Assembly (NCBI RefSeq): GCF_002104995.1
Contig: NW_024468272.1
Coordinates: forward strand, 1-64,000
Reading direction: 5' to 3'
Length of the DNA: 64,000 nt
Source: Linderina pennispora
Taxonomy: Eukaryota; Kickxellomycota; Kickxellomycetes; Kickxellales; Kickxellaceae
Shown in pieces: positions 1 through 14,247 of the stretch. Made by a program: the position numbers and the translations under genes. A model generated the notes under the pieces. It saw nothing but the letters and a program-made list of their open reading frames with translations. It made no database searches and was not told the DNA's origin. How positions within the stretch are numbered: position 1 is the first letter of the stretch; every line of letters starts with the position of its first letter.

Positions 1-1013
<1,013 letters not shown>

Positions 1014-1315
1014 ACGCCTTATTCAAACACTGCAATTCATTTGTGTAAAATAAATAGTTGAAAAAACATGGACGCGTCATCAAGGTGAACTGCGGGATAT
1101 GTTTTTGCTGTCTAGGCATGGAGAGCCACAGTAGCATTAGAAAAAAAATAGCCAAAGCGGTCTCCCACTTGCTTTCTGTTTACTCGACAATTTTTTCGCT
1201 CTTTTTTCCTTATTTACTTTCTAACGTTATTTTTGTCTCGCCCTACTCTTTTTATCCTCTCCAGCTCTGTTCCACTTGAAAAGTCCTAATAGAGGAAGCA
1301 TAAGGCTTACATAGA
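1014..1315. other. Intergenic: H4 3' end and promoter of the ubiquitin protease
   Basis: About 300 bases. It starts with an A-rich AAATAAAT stretch that may serve as the H4 poly(A) signal. It continues into a T- and pyrimidine-rich tract (about 1190-1260) typical of fungal core promoters just before the 1316 start. No gene is seen. Confidence 0.5.
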
Positions 1316-5268
<3,953 letters not shown>

Positions 5269-5343
5269 AGAGGATGCTGATATGCTTTAAAGAATCTATT
5301 TTCTACGTGATTTCCTAACAAACGTAAAAAAGAAAATTCGATG

Positions 5344-5817
5344 CTAGTTTGTAGCCACCGCGCGCAGGATGCGGACGTCTTCGCGCGGCGGTCGTTTCTA
5401 TCTGGCGACCAGGCCCATCCTCCGCACGACGTCCATGCCCTCCTTGACCCTGCCAAACACCGTGTGCTTGCCGTCCAGGTGCGGCGTGGGTGCCAGCGTA
5501 ATGAAGAACTGCGAGCCATTGGTGTTTGGTCCCGAGTTGGCCATGCTGAGCACACCAGCGCCCGTGTGCTTGAGCGCCCTTGTGATTTCGTCTTCGAACT
5601 TGCCGCCGTATATGGACGAGCCGCCGCGGCCGGTGCCGGTGGGGTCGCCGCCCTGGATCATGAAATCCGCGATGATGCGGTGGAAGATCACCGAGTTGTA
5701 GGAGCCGCGGCGGGCGAGCTCGTAAAAGTTTTTGCAGGTGCGCGGGGCTTCGTGCCAGTAGAGCTCGATGGTGATCGGGCCCATGGAGGTTTCGAGCACG
5801 ACGTTGCCAGAGGACAT
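5344..5817 (-). CDS. PPIL1: PPIL1-type cyclophilin (peptidyl-prolyl isomerase), C-terminal tail frame-broken
   Basis: Prolyl cis-trans isomerase of the spliceosomal PPIL1/Cyp1 type. The uninterrupted ORF (5398-5817) gives 139 residues with the active-site core [19 protein letters not shown], then [17 protein letters not shown] and [15 protein letters not shown]1 proteins are usually about 160 residues. The ORF stops after MGLVAR, but the next bases encode DRNDR in a second frame and then [14 protein letters not shown] in the original frame, ending at a stop at 5344-5346. This matches the missing family C-terminus. Two small compensating indels near 5388-5402 would therefore restore full length. 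The 5' leader is short; the gene is convergent with the deubiquitinase. Confidence 0.92.
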
Positions 5818-5967
5818 TGTGAAAGGTGATATTGTTAGCTATGTGGATGCCTTTATTTTTATTTTTATTTTATTTTTTCGTTCGTAGCAGGCCATTGACG
5901 CATGCCAGCAGTGACGCATGTTATGGCCGTGTAATATCAATTGAGACTTGTGCTAGAAAGCCCCCGG

Positions 5968-6838
5968 TCACGCCTGGAACTGGCTCCGCAGCTCCATGAT
6001 CTTGATCCGGTGCTCCTCCGGCAGCTGCGCCAGCTGCTCGTCCGTCAGACTCAGCAGCTGGTTAATAACCTGCTCATTGTCAATCTCGGGTGCACTGGCC
6101 TGGGGAATCTGTGGCTTCGGCAATGAAATCGGGGGCTGCCCCACCTACCACCGGCATGGGCGGCGGCGGCGGCGGCCGTTGTGACGGGTACTGGGCTGGC
6201 ACCGGCTGCATTGCGGCCATGGGCGGCGGCGGGTACCGCGGCACCGAGCCTGTCGACCCCGATCTGCCGGCCCCGCGCACTGCGCGCTTCAAGTCCTCCG
6301 GGCTCGCCAGGTCCAGCGACCCCAGCGCACAGTACAATGCGTGAGCCAGTGCCGGATTCTCCATTAGCTCGCGCCTGGCCACATGCAGGTTGCGCTTGGC
6401 GAAGGTCTGGAACTGCGCAATCAGCTCGCTCTTCTGTTGTTCATTCAACGGCCCCACGACCTCATTCACCGTCTCCACATCTACCTTTTTCGGCGGCGGC
6501 GGCAGCTGTGCAGACCCCGGTGCGCCGCTAAGCGACAGCCCGTCGGTGTTGAAGTGTCGACGGATCACCTCGCGCTCAGCGAAATCCAGCTTCATGGGCC
6601 GCCCACCTACTAGTGTCCCCGAGAGGTTTTTGACTGCGCTGGCGGCAATCTGGATATCGGCGTATTCGCAGAATCCGAATCCGCGCTGTTTGCCGCTTTC
6701 ACGATCGAAGACGAGCCGGAATTCGGTCACCGGTCCCGCTTGCCGGAGGATGCCGATTAGCTGCTCTTCGGTTGTGTCGAAGGGCACGTTGCCTACAAAT
6801 ACTATGTTGTTTTCGCGTGGTTCCCGCCGGTAGTCCAT
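5968..6838 (-). CDS. CSTF2: Cleavage stimulation factor subunit 2 (CstF-64 / Rna15), one frameshift
   Basis: 3'-end processing factor that binds the downstream U/GU-rich element of pre-mRNA. It has an N-terminal RRM (about residues 10-88, NIVFVGNVPFDTTEEQL and GFGFCEYAD). The hinge that binds CstF-77 follows (about 130-195, LNEQQKSELIAQFQTFAKRN), then a Pro-rich linker. The ORF from 6838 stops at 6080, but a one-base change in a five-C run (plus-strand G run about 6130-6135) moves into a frame reading ISLPKPQIPQASAPEIDNEQ and then the C-terminal helical bundle QLLSLTDEQLAQLPEEHR, ending at 5968-5970. This is the conserved C-terminal domain (Pcf11 contact), so the frame break is probably a homopolymer error. 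Confidence 0.92.
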
Positions 6839-7565
6839 GTCTATAGGTTGATGCGTGATGTGAGGAGGGGTTTTCTACCATTTTGTAAAAAATCAGGCCT
6901 GCCTGGAATGTGTATTTGATTCGCTGCTATACCGTATTGTGGTTTTTATATTTCGAGATCCTTTAATATTCGGATAACCACATGACTCTGGGGCTTCAGC
7001 GAAAGCCACTTGCGACGTATAGCAACGCGCATCTATATCTCCATGTGTAGCAGCTGCCCAGGAATGCAATACGCATTTCTAGCGATGGCATGTCCCAGCC
7101 GTTGTGACTATTGCCCCCTTGTCTACTGCTATCGCCCGGGATCATCTGTGAATGCATGCTAAGCTATCTGCCGGCAATCATTGAAATCACGCCTGGTGAC
7201 TGTATCGGCCACAAATGGCCACGTTTCAAATTCGCCTAGATTTGGGGAGGATTTTTTTAGCCTCTGCCTACAAGGCGTAAACAACCATTTTTCTCTTCAG
7301 TCCTAGAGGCCATTTGGGCGGCGCTCTTGTCTTTGCTAGTAGACAGACGGGCGCGGCTGGTTGTCCAGCTCGCTTGGCGAGAATTTGACATGTGAAAGTC
7401 GCTAGGTAGCTTTTTCTCCCTCTCTCACTACCACACCTCACAGTTCTCATGTTAACTTCACCGCATAAAAAGCCTGTTTATTTTTTGGGTACCAGCCTGC
7501 TGTTTTTCTTTCTCCTCAAACCTTTCTCCAGCTAATTTTAATACTCTTATCCGCTTCCACACAGA
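6839..7565. other. Divergent intergenic region, CstF-64 / aminotransferase
   Basis: About 730 bases between two divergent genes. The aminotransferase side has a CATAAAAAGC element near 7465 and a long pyrimidine-rich tract up to the ATG at 7566. Nothing else is recognised. Confidence 0.5.
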
Positions 7566-8669
7566 ATGCCTACCCCTGCACCATCATCCAACGGACCCTG
7601 GGACGCCAAGCTGCAGCAGTTCCACGGTGGCCAGGACTGGGCGCATCTGGACAACTTCATCGAGGACTTTAGCGTGACCACGAATGCCTTCGGCATGCCC
7701 GAGTCTGCCAAGCAGGCTAGCGTTAGCTCGATCGAGCACAGCCATCACTACCCACCAGCGGACCAGGAACCGGCCAAGTCCTCCCTGGCACAATTCCTGT
7801 GGCCCACCTCGTGGCAGCAGGACGGCGACCGGCTGATCCTGGGCAACGGTGCAAGCGAGCTAATCGACCTTGTGATCCGCATGGCGCCGCGCGGCACCTG
7901 GAAGCCGGGACCGTTCCGCACACAGTACAAGGAGTACGAGCGGTCTGCGCGCAACAACGACTACATGATGCTTGATTCGGAGAGCCCAGAGAAGGCGAAC
8001 GTTGTGTGCCTGGTGAATCCGTGCAACCCTACCGGCGACTACATGGAGCTGCCGGAGCTGCAGCAATGGATCCTTGACAACGCTCTGCCAGGCGGCCATG
8101 TTTTGATTGACGAGTCAATGCAACCCTGGCACTCGTCAGAGTTCCGCAACCACTCATTGACCAGCGCGCGCGATTTCGTTGAGCGGATCTACCAGGATCA
8201 CGGAATCTCCGTGTTTGTGATGCACTCGTGGACCAAGCTGTGGTGCTGCACCGGCCTGCGCCTGGGCTCGGTCGTGTGTCCGACCGCCGACCATATGCGT
8301 GCGATCAAGAAGCTGCAGGTGCCGTGGTCCGTGAATACCGTGGCGTTGGCGTTCCTGGACGCCGTGGTTGCCGATAAGATATACCTGAACAAGACCTGGC
8401 AGATGACGGGCGCGTGGCGCAAGCAGACTGTCGATCGGATCAAGCAGCGGTTCCCGGCCTGGCAGTGCCATGGCCGTGAGTTTTTGTCGTGGATCTGGGT
8501 CGACACCAAATCAGAGGAGGTTGCGCAGAAGGCTGTGGATTTGGCAAAGGCCAATGGCGTGCCGGTGCGCAGTGGCCGTCCGGGCTATAACCTGCCGACG
8601 TATATCCGTCTGGCTGTCCGTGAGCCAGCCAAGGTCGACCATCTGTTCAAGGCATGGGAGACGATCTAA
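7566..8669 (+). CDS. PLP-dependent aminotransferase (class I/II, HisC-like)
   Basis: Intact 367-residue fold-type I PLP enzyme. It shows the substrate-loop segment TTNAFGMPES (about 38-47), the GNGASELIDLV cofactor-phosphate region (about 93-103), and NPCNPTG (about 151-157) with Asn154 expected to contact the cofactor. IDES follows, with Asp182 pairing to the pyridine nitrogen, and then SWTKLWCCTGLRLG with Lys224 as the Schiff-base lysine. The C-terminal GYNLPTYIRLAV carries the Arg that normally holds the substrate carboxylate. The overall shape resembles histidinol-phosphate aminotransferase or threonine-phosphate decarboxylase relatives. The substrate cannot be told from sequence, and there is no neighbouring pathway gene to help. 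The start is the first ATG after a pyrimidine-rich leader. Confidence 0.88.
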   Translation: MPTPAPSSNGPWDAKLQQFHGGQDWAHLDNFIEDFSVTTNAFGMPESAKQASVSSIEHSHHYPPADQEPAKSSLAQFLWPTSWQQDGDRLILGNGASELIDLVIRMAPRGTWKPGPFRTQYKEYERSARNNDYMMLDSESPEKANVVCLVNPCNPTGDYMELPELQQWILDNALPGGHVLIDESMQPWHSSEFRNHSLTSARDFVERIYQDHGISVFVMHSWTKLWCCTGLRLGSVVCPTADHMRAIKKLQVPWSVNTVALAFLDAVVADKIYLNKTWQMTGAWRKQTVDRIKQRFPAWQCHGREFLSWIWVDTKSEEVAQKAVDLAKANGVPVRSGRPGYNLPTYIRLAVREPAKVDHLFKAWETI

Positions 8670-10158
8670 CTACTCTTCACCTTCAGCATTGCTTGCAATT
8701 ATTATCTAGTGCACTTGTCATTACGACCGGCAAGTAGCTGTTGATAGCACGATGTCGTATTCTCGATGGGGTTGGTATCAAGCGCGCCACTATAGTTCAA
8801 ATTGGCTTTCTGCTTTTAGCGAGCTAGCTTGCATCTGTCATGGCTAGCAGTTTGGTGTTGCCGTCAGCCGCCGGCAGACTTAGCCCCTGAATGTGAAGCG
8901 TCACTTCCTTTGTATCCTCTCTGCACGAATAGTATGCGCCCAAAATGTGAGTGCTCTGTGCTGATACCCTGAAATAATAATCTTGCTCCTTGAAACTGAC
9001 GCGTATCGGGCATCGCCATTGTATCAGAAAATGTACGGGATGCTTATTAGACATGGGCATGCTTGATCTGTGATGTTCCACCTTCCTGAGAACCTCCTCA
9101 TTTTTGATTCCCTATGAAATGACATATTTCAACAGTTGTTCAAATTCTTTCTATGGCCGAAGCTTGGCAGTACAGACACTGGCATGGAGTATTCTAATAA
9201 TGTTGAGTGTATCATTGACATTTACACGCAGCACAATGATGAGGAATATTCCTTTTTTTAGAAGAAGGCATATCTAATGTTCAAAGCATCGTCAGGCAAC
9301 TGCTATTTGAGGCAACTCTGGTGTATTCACCTGCCTTGTGCGTTTTGCAGAGCTATATTAGGCAACCTTAACGACTTTTGTGAGCACACAGGAGTTGTTC
9401 ATCGTGATGAGGTTTAGAAGATCAACAAAGAGTATGCTGAATTTATGAAACGCTGTACCCAAAGTAATAATACATGACATCTTAATATACCTTGTAATCC
9501 CAGCAATTAGCGGGTACGCTGAGTGATATGTTTCTTGTGATACATGATGTGATTTTAAGTGAAATACCAGCTTTATGTAATCTTTGACGATTGCTCGTCC
9601 CGTATCCCATGTTGTAATGGAGTGGCATCATCGTAATTTAGTATTTGTGCTATATAGACATGTGGCTATCCACAAGAACTCTGAGACTGTTTGTCGCTTT
9701 TCTTCGACAGTGATATCAGTTTCAATCAACAAATTAGCAAGAGTGGCATGAAGTGAAGGCTTAGGTGCATGTGTGCTTTGCATGTCAGCAAAAAGATTTC
9801 ACCAAACAGTGCAGAGCCCACCAAAGCCATATGGGTGTCGTATTTAAGGCGCTTATTTTTGGACCATATTGCAGCTGCTGCTCCGGATCTGCTGGGCTGT
9901 GGAACAATACACATCATAAGCCATCAATGCCGATTCAGCAGCAGATCTTTGATATGCCGGACTCCCATTGTATTTTAAACGCAGAGTGACGAAGGTGTTG
10001 CGACAGGCATAACCAAAATACCCCATCTCTTAACCAATGCAAAACAACTGCTACCCGGATCTCTATAAAAAGCGAGACTCGAGAGGTCTATACCGGAAAC
10101 TCCATATCAATCCATTTCACTCACATACACTGCTCAGCTTTTCTTGAACTCTTTCTTC
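8670..10158. other. Long A+T-rich intergenic stretch with TATA box of the next gene
   Basis: About 1.5 kb without a convincing gene; an 85-codon ORF (8824-9081, minus) and two 70-codon ORFs near 9770 match nothing recognised. At the right end TATAAAA (10064-10070) and an upstream CCAAT (10034) form a plausible promoter for the gene starting at 10159. Confidence 0.45.
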
Positions 10159-11181
10159 ATGACCAATCTCACCAAGAAGGCCGATTCTGACAATGATTCA
10201 ATACTAGATGGAATTGACTGCCTATCGGTCACGACCGTTCGTACACCTGAGATGTCTGCCAGTATCATATCAGTTATTGAAGAGCAGCAAGACATCAATG
10301 CTGACGATGACATAATCATTGGGTATCTGCGGACGATTATTGGATATCGTTCTTCTATTCACTCGTATCAGCAGCAGAACTTCCTGAAGGCATATACGGC
10401 TATCATGTCTGGCGAGGTTATTCGTATCCCTAATAGGACGTACAGATCATTCAATGTGGAGTCTTTGGAGGTGCGTGTGAAGCATCACAACTCAAAGCTC
10501 AAGAACATTGTACAAGGTGTTGGCGTTGTTTGCTGCATACTGGATGACATTATACAGGCGTATATCGGCGTACTCAGTCATGAAGCGAAGCTCAGTGCCA
10601 TTAGAGAGCATGACTTGTATTTCCATGAGGTTTTGGATTCAGGCTATATTACTTTCGACTCGCTTAAATTCGCTCAATACCCTGCTTCGTACCTTGAAGA
10701 CTTTATTCCATGGGTAGTTTGCGATAAAGATTTACAGTTGAGCAACTGCCGCTCGTACCTTGCTACCCGCGGGTCACCTCTGGTTAGATATGTTCTGGAG
10801 AACCACATTGCGGGTACTGAAGACTGGGACTCAGCAAGAACTGCTCTCGTAAAGGAATTCACGCCGAAGGCTTCCCAGGAAGAAGTAGCAAAAAGCAAAA
10901 GCAAAGTAGCTGCAATGGTGACCTGGGCTGAAATAAACGAATATCTGGAAGGTACCTATTGCAATACTTGGCATAAAGGTAGTACGTATTCCAGCCCTTA
11001 CCGTATTTATGATTCACTTTTCTCTCACAAGCGCGTTGATAATGTTACATATATTACAACCTACTGCTGTATGTCGTTCGTTAGTGCCATCACCAACCAT
11101 TCCCAGCAGGAGTTCATTGTGAGTTCTCTGAAGAAGAAGAGTATTAAGTGTATCTCAACCTTCAACTTTGGCATTTTGTAA
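10159..11181 (+). CDS. Unrecognised 340-residue protein
   Basis: I do not recognise this protein. The first in-frame ATG is at 10159 (MTNLTKKADSD), about 95 bases after a clear TATA box. It is soluble-looking, with no signal peptide or membrane helix. Visible features are a central LKNIVQGVGVVCCILDDIIQAYIGVL helix-rich part, EDFIPWVVCDKDL, and DWDSARTALVKEFTPKASQEEV, which weakly recalls the tryptophan-containing core of retrotransposon Gag proteins. No zinc knuckle, protease or reverse transcriptase follows. Base composition is more A+T-rich than neighbouring housekeeping genes, and it sits in a gene-poor stretch. It could be a lineage-specific gene or a domesticated Gag; I cannot choose. 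Confidence 0.6.
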   Translation: MTNLTKKADSDNDSILDGIDCLSVTTVRTPEMSASIISVIEEQQDINADDDIIIGYLRTIIGYRSSIHSYQQQNFLKAYTAIMSGEVIRIPNRTYRSFNVESLEVRVKHHNSKLKNIVQGVGVVCCILDDIIQAYIGVLSHEAKLSAIREHDLYFHEVLDSGYITFDSLKFAQYPASYLEDFIPWVVCDKDLQLSNCRSYLATRGSPLVRYVLENHIAGTEDWDSARTALVKEFTPKASQEEVAKSKSKVAAMVTWAEINEYLEGTYCNTWHKGSTYSSPYRIYDSLFSHKRVDNVTYITTYCCMSFVSAITNHSQQEFIVSSLKKKSIKCISTFNFGIL

Positions 11182-11533
11182 TGGCCATCTCATTCTTTCC
11201 CTCTTTCTATGTTATCTTTGTTTTTAAATAAATTCTTCTTCCAGTATGCACTCGTCATTATAGTTCTGCATAATGGTAAATACATAGCAGTTACAATTTT
11301 AGCATAGTGTGCTACTCTGTATTGTAGACGCATTTCTGCACGAACAACACAGAAATACAATGTGACAAAGACCTTAGGGCCACGGATATATGGGCATTCT
11401 AATACGAGATCCTGAAAAGCCCATAAATATTCGGCACCCCTAAGCGACACGCGCTCAGAGGATGCTGATGCGCTTGTTGTTCGATGGCTGGAGGTACAAC
11501 CAATATTCTACACCCAATCTCCCTTATTAAAGC
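11182..11533. other. Intergenic, no feature seen
   Basis: About 350 A+T-rich bases between two genes on the same strand. It has a TAAATAAATTC stretch near 11225 that may end the upstream transcript. Nothing else is recognised. Confidence 0.4.
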
Positions 11534-11815
11534 ATGTCGAGCGAGAAGCCAGATATCAAGAACACAGCGCCCAAGCAGGATATCCCTGCTACCCGGCTGT
11601 TCAAGGTCCTGAACCCGGAGCTGTTCATGAAACCGAACCGGTGGATCATGGGTGGAGGAGTCGTGGCCATGGCCGGAATCATCTTATGGCTTGGGTCTGG
11701 AGAGCTCAAGCACCGCCGAGAACAGGCGCTGATAGCCAGTACCCAAAGCAGTGAGGAAAAACCGCGCACGCTGACGTACCAGGAGCAAATGGCCGAGCGC
11801 AAGCGGAGCAGCTAG
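11534..11815 (+). CDS. SMIM8: SMIM8-like small integral membrane protein
   Basis: Intact 93-residue protein with one transmembrane helix (about residues 38-54, IMGGGVVAMAGIILWLG). The segment just before it, TRLFKVLNPELFMKPNRWIM, closely matches the signature of animal SMIM8 ([20 protein letters not shown]), so homology is likely although the tails differ. SMIM8 has no established function; the single helix and charged C-terminus suggest an organelle membrane anchor. An AATAAA (11835-11840) lies about 20 bases after the stop. The gene is tightly convergent with the DNA glycosylase, stops 30 bases apart. Confidence 0.8.
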   Translation: MSSEKPDIKNTAPKQDIPATRLFKVLNPELFMKPNRWIMGGGVVAMAGIILWLGSGELKHRREQALIASTQSSEEKPRTLTYQEQMAERKRSS

Positions 11816-11844
11816 CATGTATTTGATTCAATGCAATAAAAAGC

Positions 11845-12723
11845 CTATTCCTGGGTCTTGGTATCAGACATCCGCCACATGTACCAGGTAGCTACCGATC
11901 TGTACGGTTCCCAGATCCTGCCTAGTGCCACCAGCTCGTCATGTGTCGGCGTTGTCTTGGTGAACGGCACGCCAAAATGCTTGCACATGGACTTGCGAAT
12001 CGCCAGGTCCAGTGTCGGCAGCACATTGGCGCGCTTCAGGTGGAACATTAGGAACATGTCGGCGGTCCACGGGCCGATTCCACGGATGGCCACTAGGGCC
12101 TTCGTCACCTCGTCATCAGATAGTGCTGCCAGTTTGGCATCGGAAAGCTCGCCATCACGAAACTTCTCTGCCACAGCCTTCATGTACTCGGACTTGCGCT
12201 GGCCTAGTCCGCACTCTCTCATCTCGTCCACATCCAGGCTAGCAACAACCGAAGGCCTGGGGAACTCGAAGTCATCGGGTGTCAGCTCAGAGTCCTCCTT
12301 TGTAAGGGCTTTGAGTGTGCCGAACCGTCTCAGGAACTTTAAGAGAATGGCTGCTGCGGCCTTGCCTGCCAGCTGCTGGTACACGATCGACTTGCACAGT
12401 GATATATACCCAGTATCACCGGTATGGTCGCGGTCTAGACCCATCGTGCAGCGCTTAGACTTGGCGATAAACTCACCTAGGCGCTTGTCAGCGTTCTTTA
12501 GGTGCTCGATGGCTACATCCATGGCGGCCTCATCGGTCAGCGGCGGGGCTGTCAGCAGCGTTGCTGCGGTGGTCTTGGGAATCGGTGTGACTTTAGGCTT
12601 CTTGGTACGGGCCTTGGTGACTTTGCTCGGCGATGCGGGCTTTGGGGTCACAGGAGCGGCGGCAGCAGCAGCAGTGGTGGATGCCTGGGCCAGGACGCGA
12701 GCGCTGCGGCGGGTTGTGACCAT
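11845..12723 (-). CDS. MAG1: DNA-3-methyladenine glycosylase II (AlkA/Mag1 family)
   Basis: Base-excision repair enzyme removing alkylated purines. It has the HhH-GPD fold: YISLCKSIVYQQLAGKAA, then the helix-hairpin-helix LVAIRGIGPWTADMFLMF and the catalytic segment VLPTLDLAIRKSM, in which the Asp of LDLAIR is the expected catalytic residue. The N-terminal 80 residues are Lys/Ala/Pro-rich with basic clusters (KARTKKPK), a likely nuclear localisation tail. I place the start at the ATG at 12723 (MVTTRRSARVLAQ) because it opens the basic nuclear tail; an in-frame ATG at 12822 would add 33 hydrophobic residues and lies close to the divergent neighbour. The ORF is intact. Confidence 0.93.
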   Translation of the reverse strand: MVTTRRSARVLAQASTTAAAAAAPVTPKPASPSKVTKARTKKPKVTPIPKTTAATLLTAPPLTDEAAMDVAIEHLKNADKRLGEFIAKSKRCTMGLDRDHTGDTGYISLCKSIVYQQLAGKAAAAILLKFLRRFGTLKALTKEDSELTPDDFEFPRPSVVASLDVDEMRECGLGQRKSEYMKAVAEKFRDGELSDAKLAALSDDEVTKALVAIRGIGPWTADMFLMFHLKRANVLPTLDLAIRKSMCKHFGVPFTKTTPTHDELVALGRIWEPYRSVATWYMWRMSDTKTQE

Positions 12724-12963
12724 GCTTGCTATTATAACTGAAATAAAGAGAACTGAAAAAGGAGCCCTAATTCGTGTGGGAAAATAGTGCTGGTTCATCT
12801 GTCCGCAGCAATGGGTTTGCACGAAGATTAGCTGGCAGATTAGCCCGCCACAAGATCAACGCCGAAGGACAGTTTCTGAGTGCTCGTTGCCACGTCGCTA
12901 TTGTGACTTCCCTTTCATTACCCTCCTGGAGTCTACTCTTCATTTTCCGTTTGCTGAATTCAA

Positions 12964-14109
12964 ATGTCGTCACCATTCGAGGACGCACTCAATGCCTACC
13001 TCGAGACAACACAGCCGACCGCTGCTCCACAGCTTCTAGACGGATTCGCAGTCTCCGCCGATCCACGCTACGCGTACAACGCTCAGACCGGGCTCTGGCT
13101 AGATATTGCATCGAACACGGTGTCGTACTATGACGCCAAAACATGCACATATGTGGCAGTTGACACTCAGGACAATACTCAATCGTCAGACTGGTTCGAG
13201 GGCGTTGTGCGGCTGGTTGTCGTTGACTCAGCGTGCTTTAGTCCTGGCCAGGCTGCTGATGTTGATATTGTGGAGGGCTTGAGTATCGGCCGTGATGAAC
13301 ATGAGGCCAGTATCACGCCGCATCTGCGAGTTCCCGAGATTTCTGTGTCGCGGTTCCATGCCCGGATCTATGCTGAGGACATAACAGAAAGCGAGACCGT
13401 GGACAATTGCGTTGAGGTGGGGTCGGAGGACGGAGAAATCGAAGAACAGGAAGAAGATGATGCAAAATATTCAGAGGACGGCGAATGTTCAGATCACGAG
13501 GTAGAGGCCAAAACCGATCCACATCGTCTGCTCACTCTGTATGTCGTTGATCAGGGCTCCACGCATGGCACGTTCATCAACGAGGAACGGCTCTCGGAGC
13601 CAAAGTGTGCTAGCAAGCCTCATGTGATTGCGCATATGGACAGGGTATCGTTCGGGCAGTGTGTATTTGAACTGCATGTTCATGAGCAGTGGGCATGCGC
13701 ACGGTGTAGCGCATCAGAACACAGCGAGATCCCAACTCGTTCTTTTGCTTCAGCAATGCAGCCTGAGGCGAAGAGTACGAAGTTGGTACCAGATATTCAG
13801 CAGGAGCGGATCGAGAACCTAAGGGCTCTAAAGCGAAAGTATATGTCCAACAAGGGATATCATAGGCACACGACTGGTAAGACATATACAGATCGGGCAA
13901 AGCTGCGACGGATGCATCAGCCAACGCAGTTACCTGCACAACCATATTCAGACATGGACGACCACACGTCACTTTCAGACGAAGGTGATGCATACGAGTT
14001 TACGGGCAACAGCGAGCGAGCAGGGCTGGGTCTACAAAACATGTCTGATCAAGACCGACGAGAGTACAAGGTAACCCGGCTGACGCGCGAGCGATATATG
14101 TCTTCGTAG
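12964..14109 (+). CDS. OCRE- and FHA-domain protein (AGGF1-like)
   Basis: Intact 381-residue protein. An OCRE-type repeat is at about residues 35-62 (YAYNAQTGLWLDIASNTVSYYD). An FHA domain follows at about 100-235: SIGRDEHEASITPHLRVPEISVSRFHARI, then DQGSTHGTFINEERL with the Arg, Ser-Arg-Phe-His and Thr-His-Gly-Thr positions that bind phosphothreonine. An acidic loop interrupts it. The C-terminus has AGLGLQNMSDQDRREYKVTRL, a possible degenerate G-patch. The order OCRE-FHA-G-patch is that of human AGGF1, a splicing-linked nuclear protein, so a role in pre-mRNA processing is inferred. It is divergent from the glycosylase gene and shares its promoter. Confidence 0.82.
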   Translation: MSSPFEDALNAYLETTQPTAAPQLLDGFAVSADPRYAYNAQTGLWLDIASNTVSYYDAKTCTYVAVDTQDNTQSSDWFEGVVRLVVVDSACFSPGQAADVDIVEGLSIGRDEHEASITPHLRVPEISVSRFHARIYAEDITESETVDNCVEVGSEDGEIEEQEEDDAKYSEDGECSDHEVEAKTDPHRLLTLYVVDQGSTHGTFINEERLSEPKCASKPHVIAHMDRVSFGQCVFELHVHEQWACARCSASEHSEIPTRSFASAMQPEAKSTKLVPDIQQERIENLRALKRKYMSNKGYHRHTTGKTYTDRAKLRRMHQPTQLPAQPYSDMDDHTSLSDEGDAYEFTGNSERAGLGLQNMSDQDRREYKVTRLTRERYMSS

Positions 14110-14247
14110 CACCTTTATTTCCATACTAGAATTGCTCTGCTCGCGATGCGAGCTCGGCTGCTAGTCAGCATGGGTTGACACGTCGATAAGAGCATCACGG
14201 CGAACCGGTCATTTGAACGTGTCGGATGGTTGTTGGTGCAATGTCGA

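Noticed and set aside
8824-9081. 85-codon minus-strand ORF in the 1.5-kb gap
   Set aside because: No recognisable motif, no promoter signal and A+T-rich surroundings; length is within chance.
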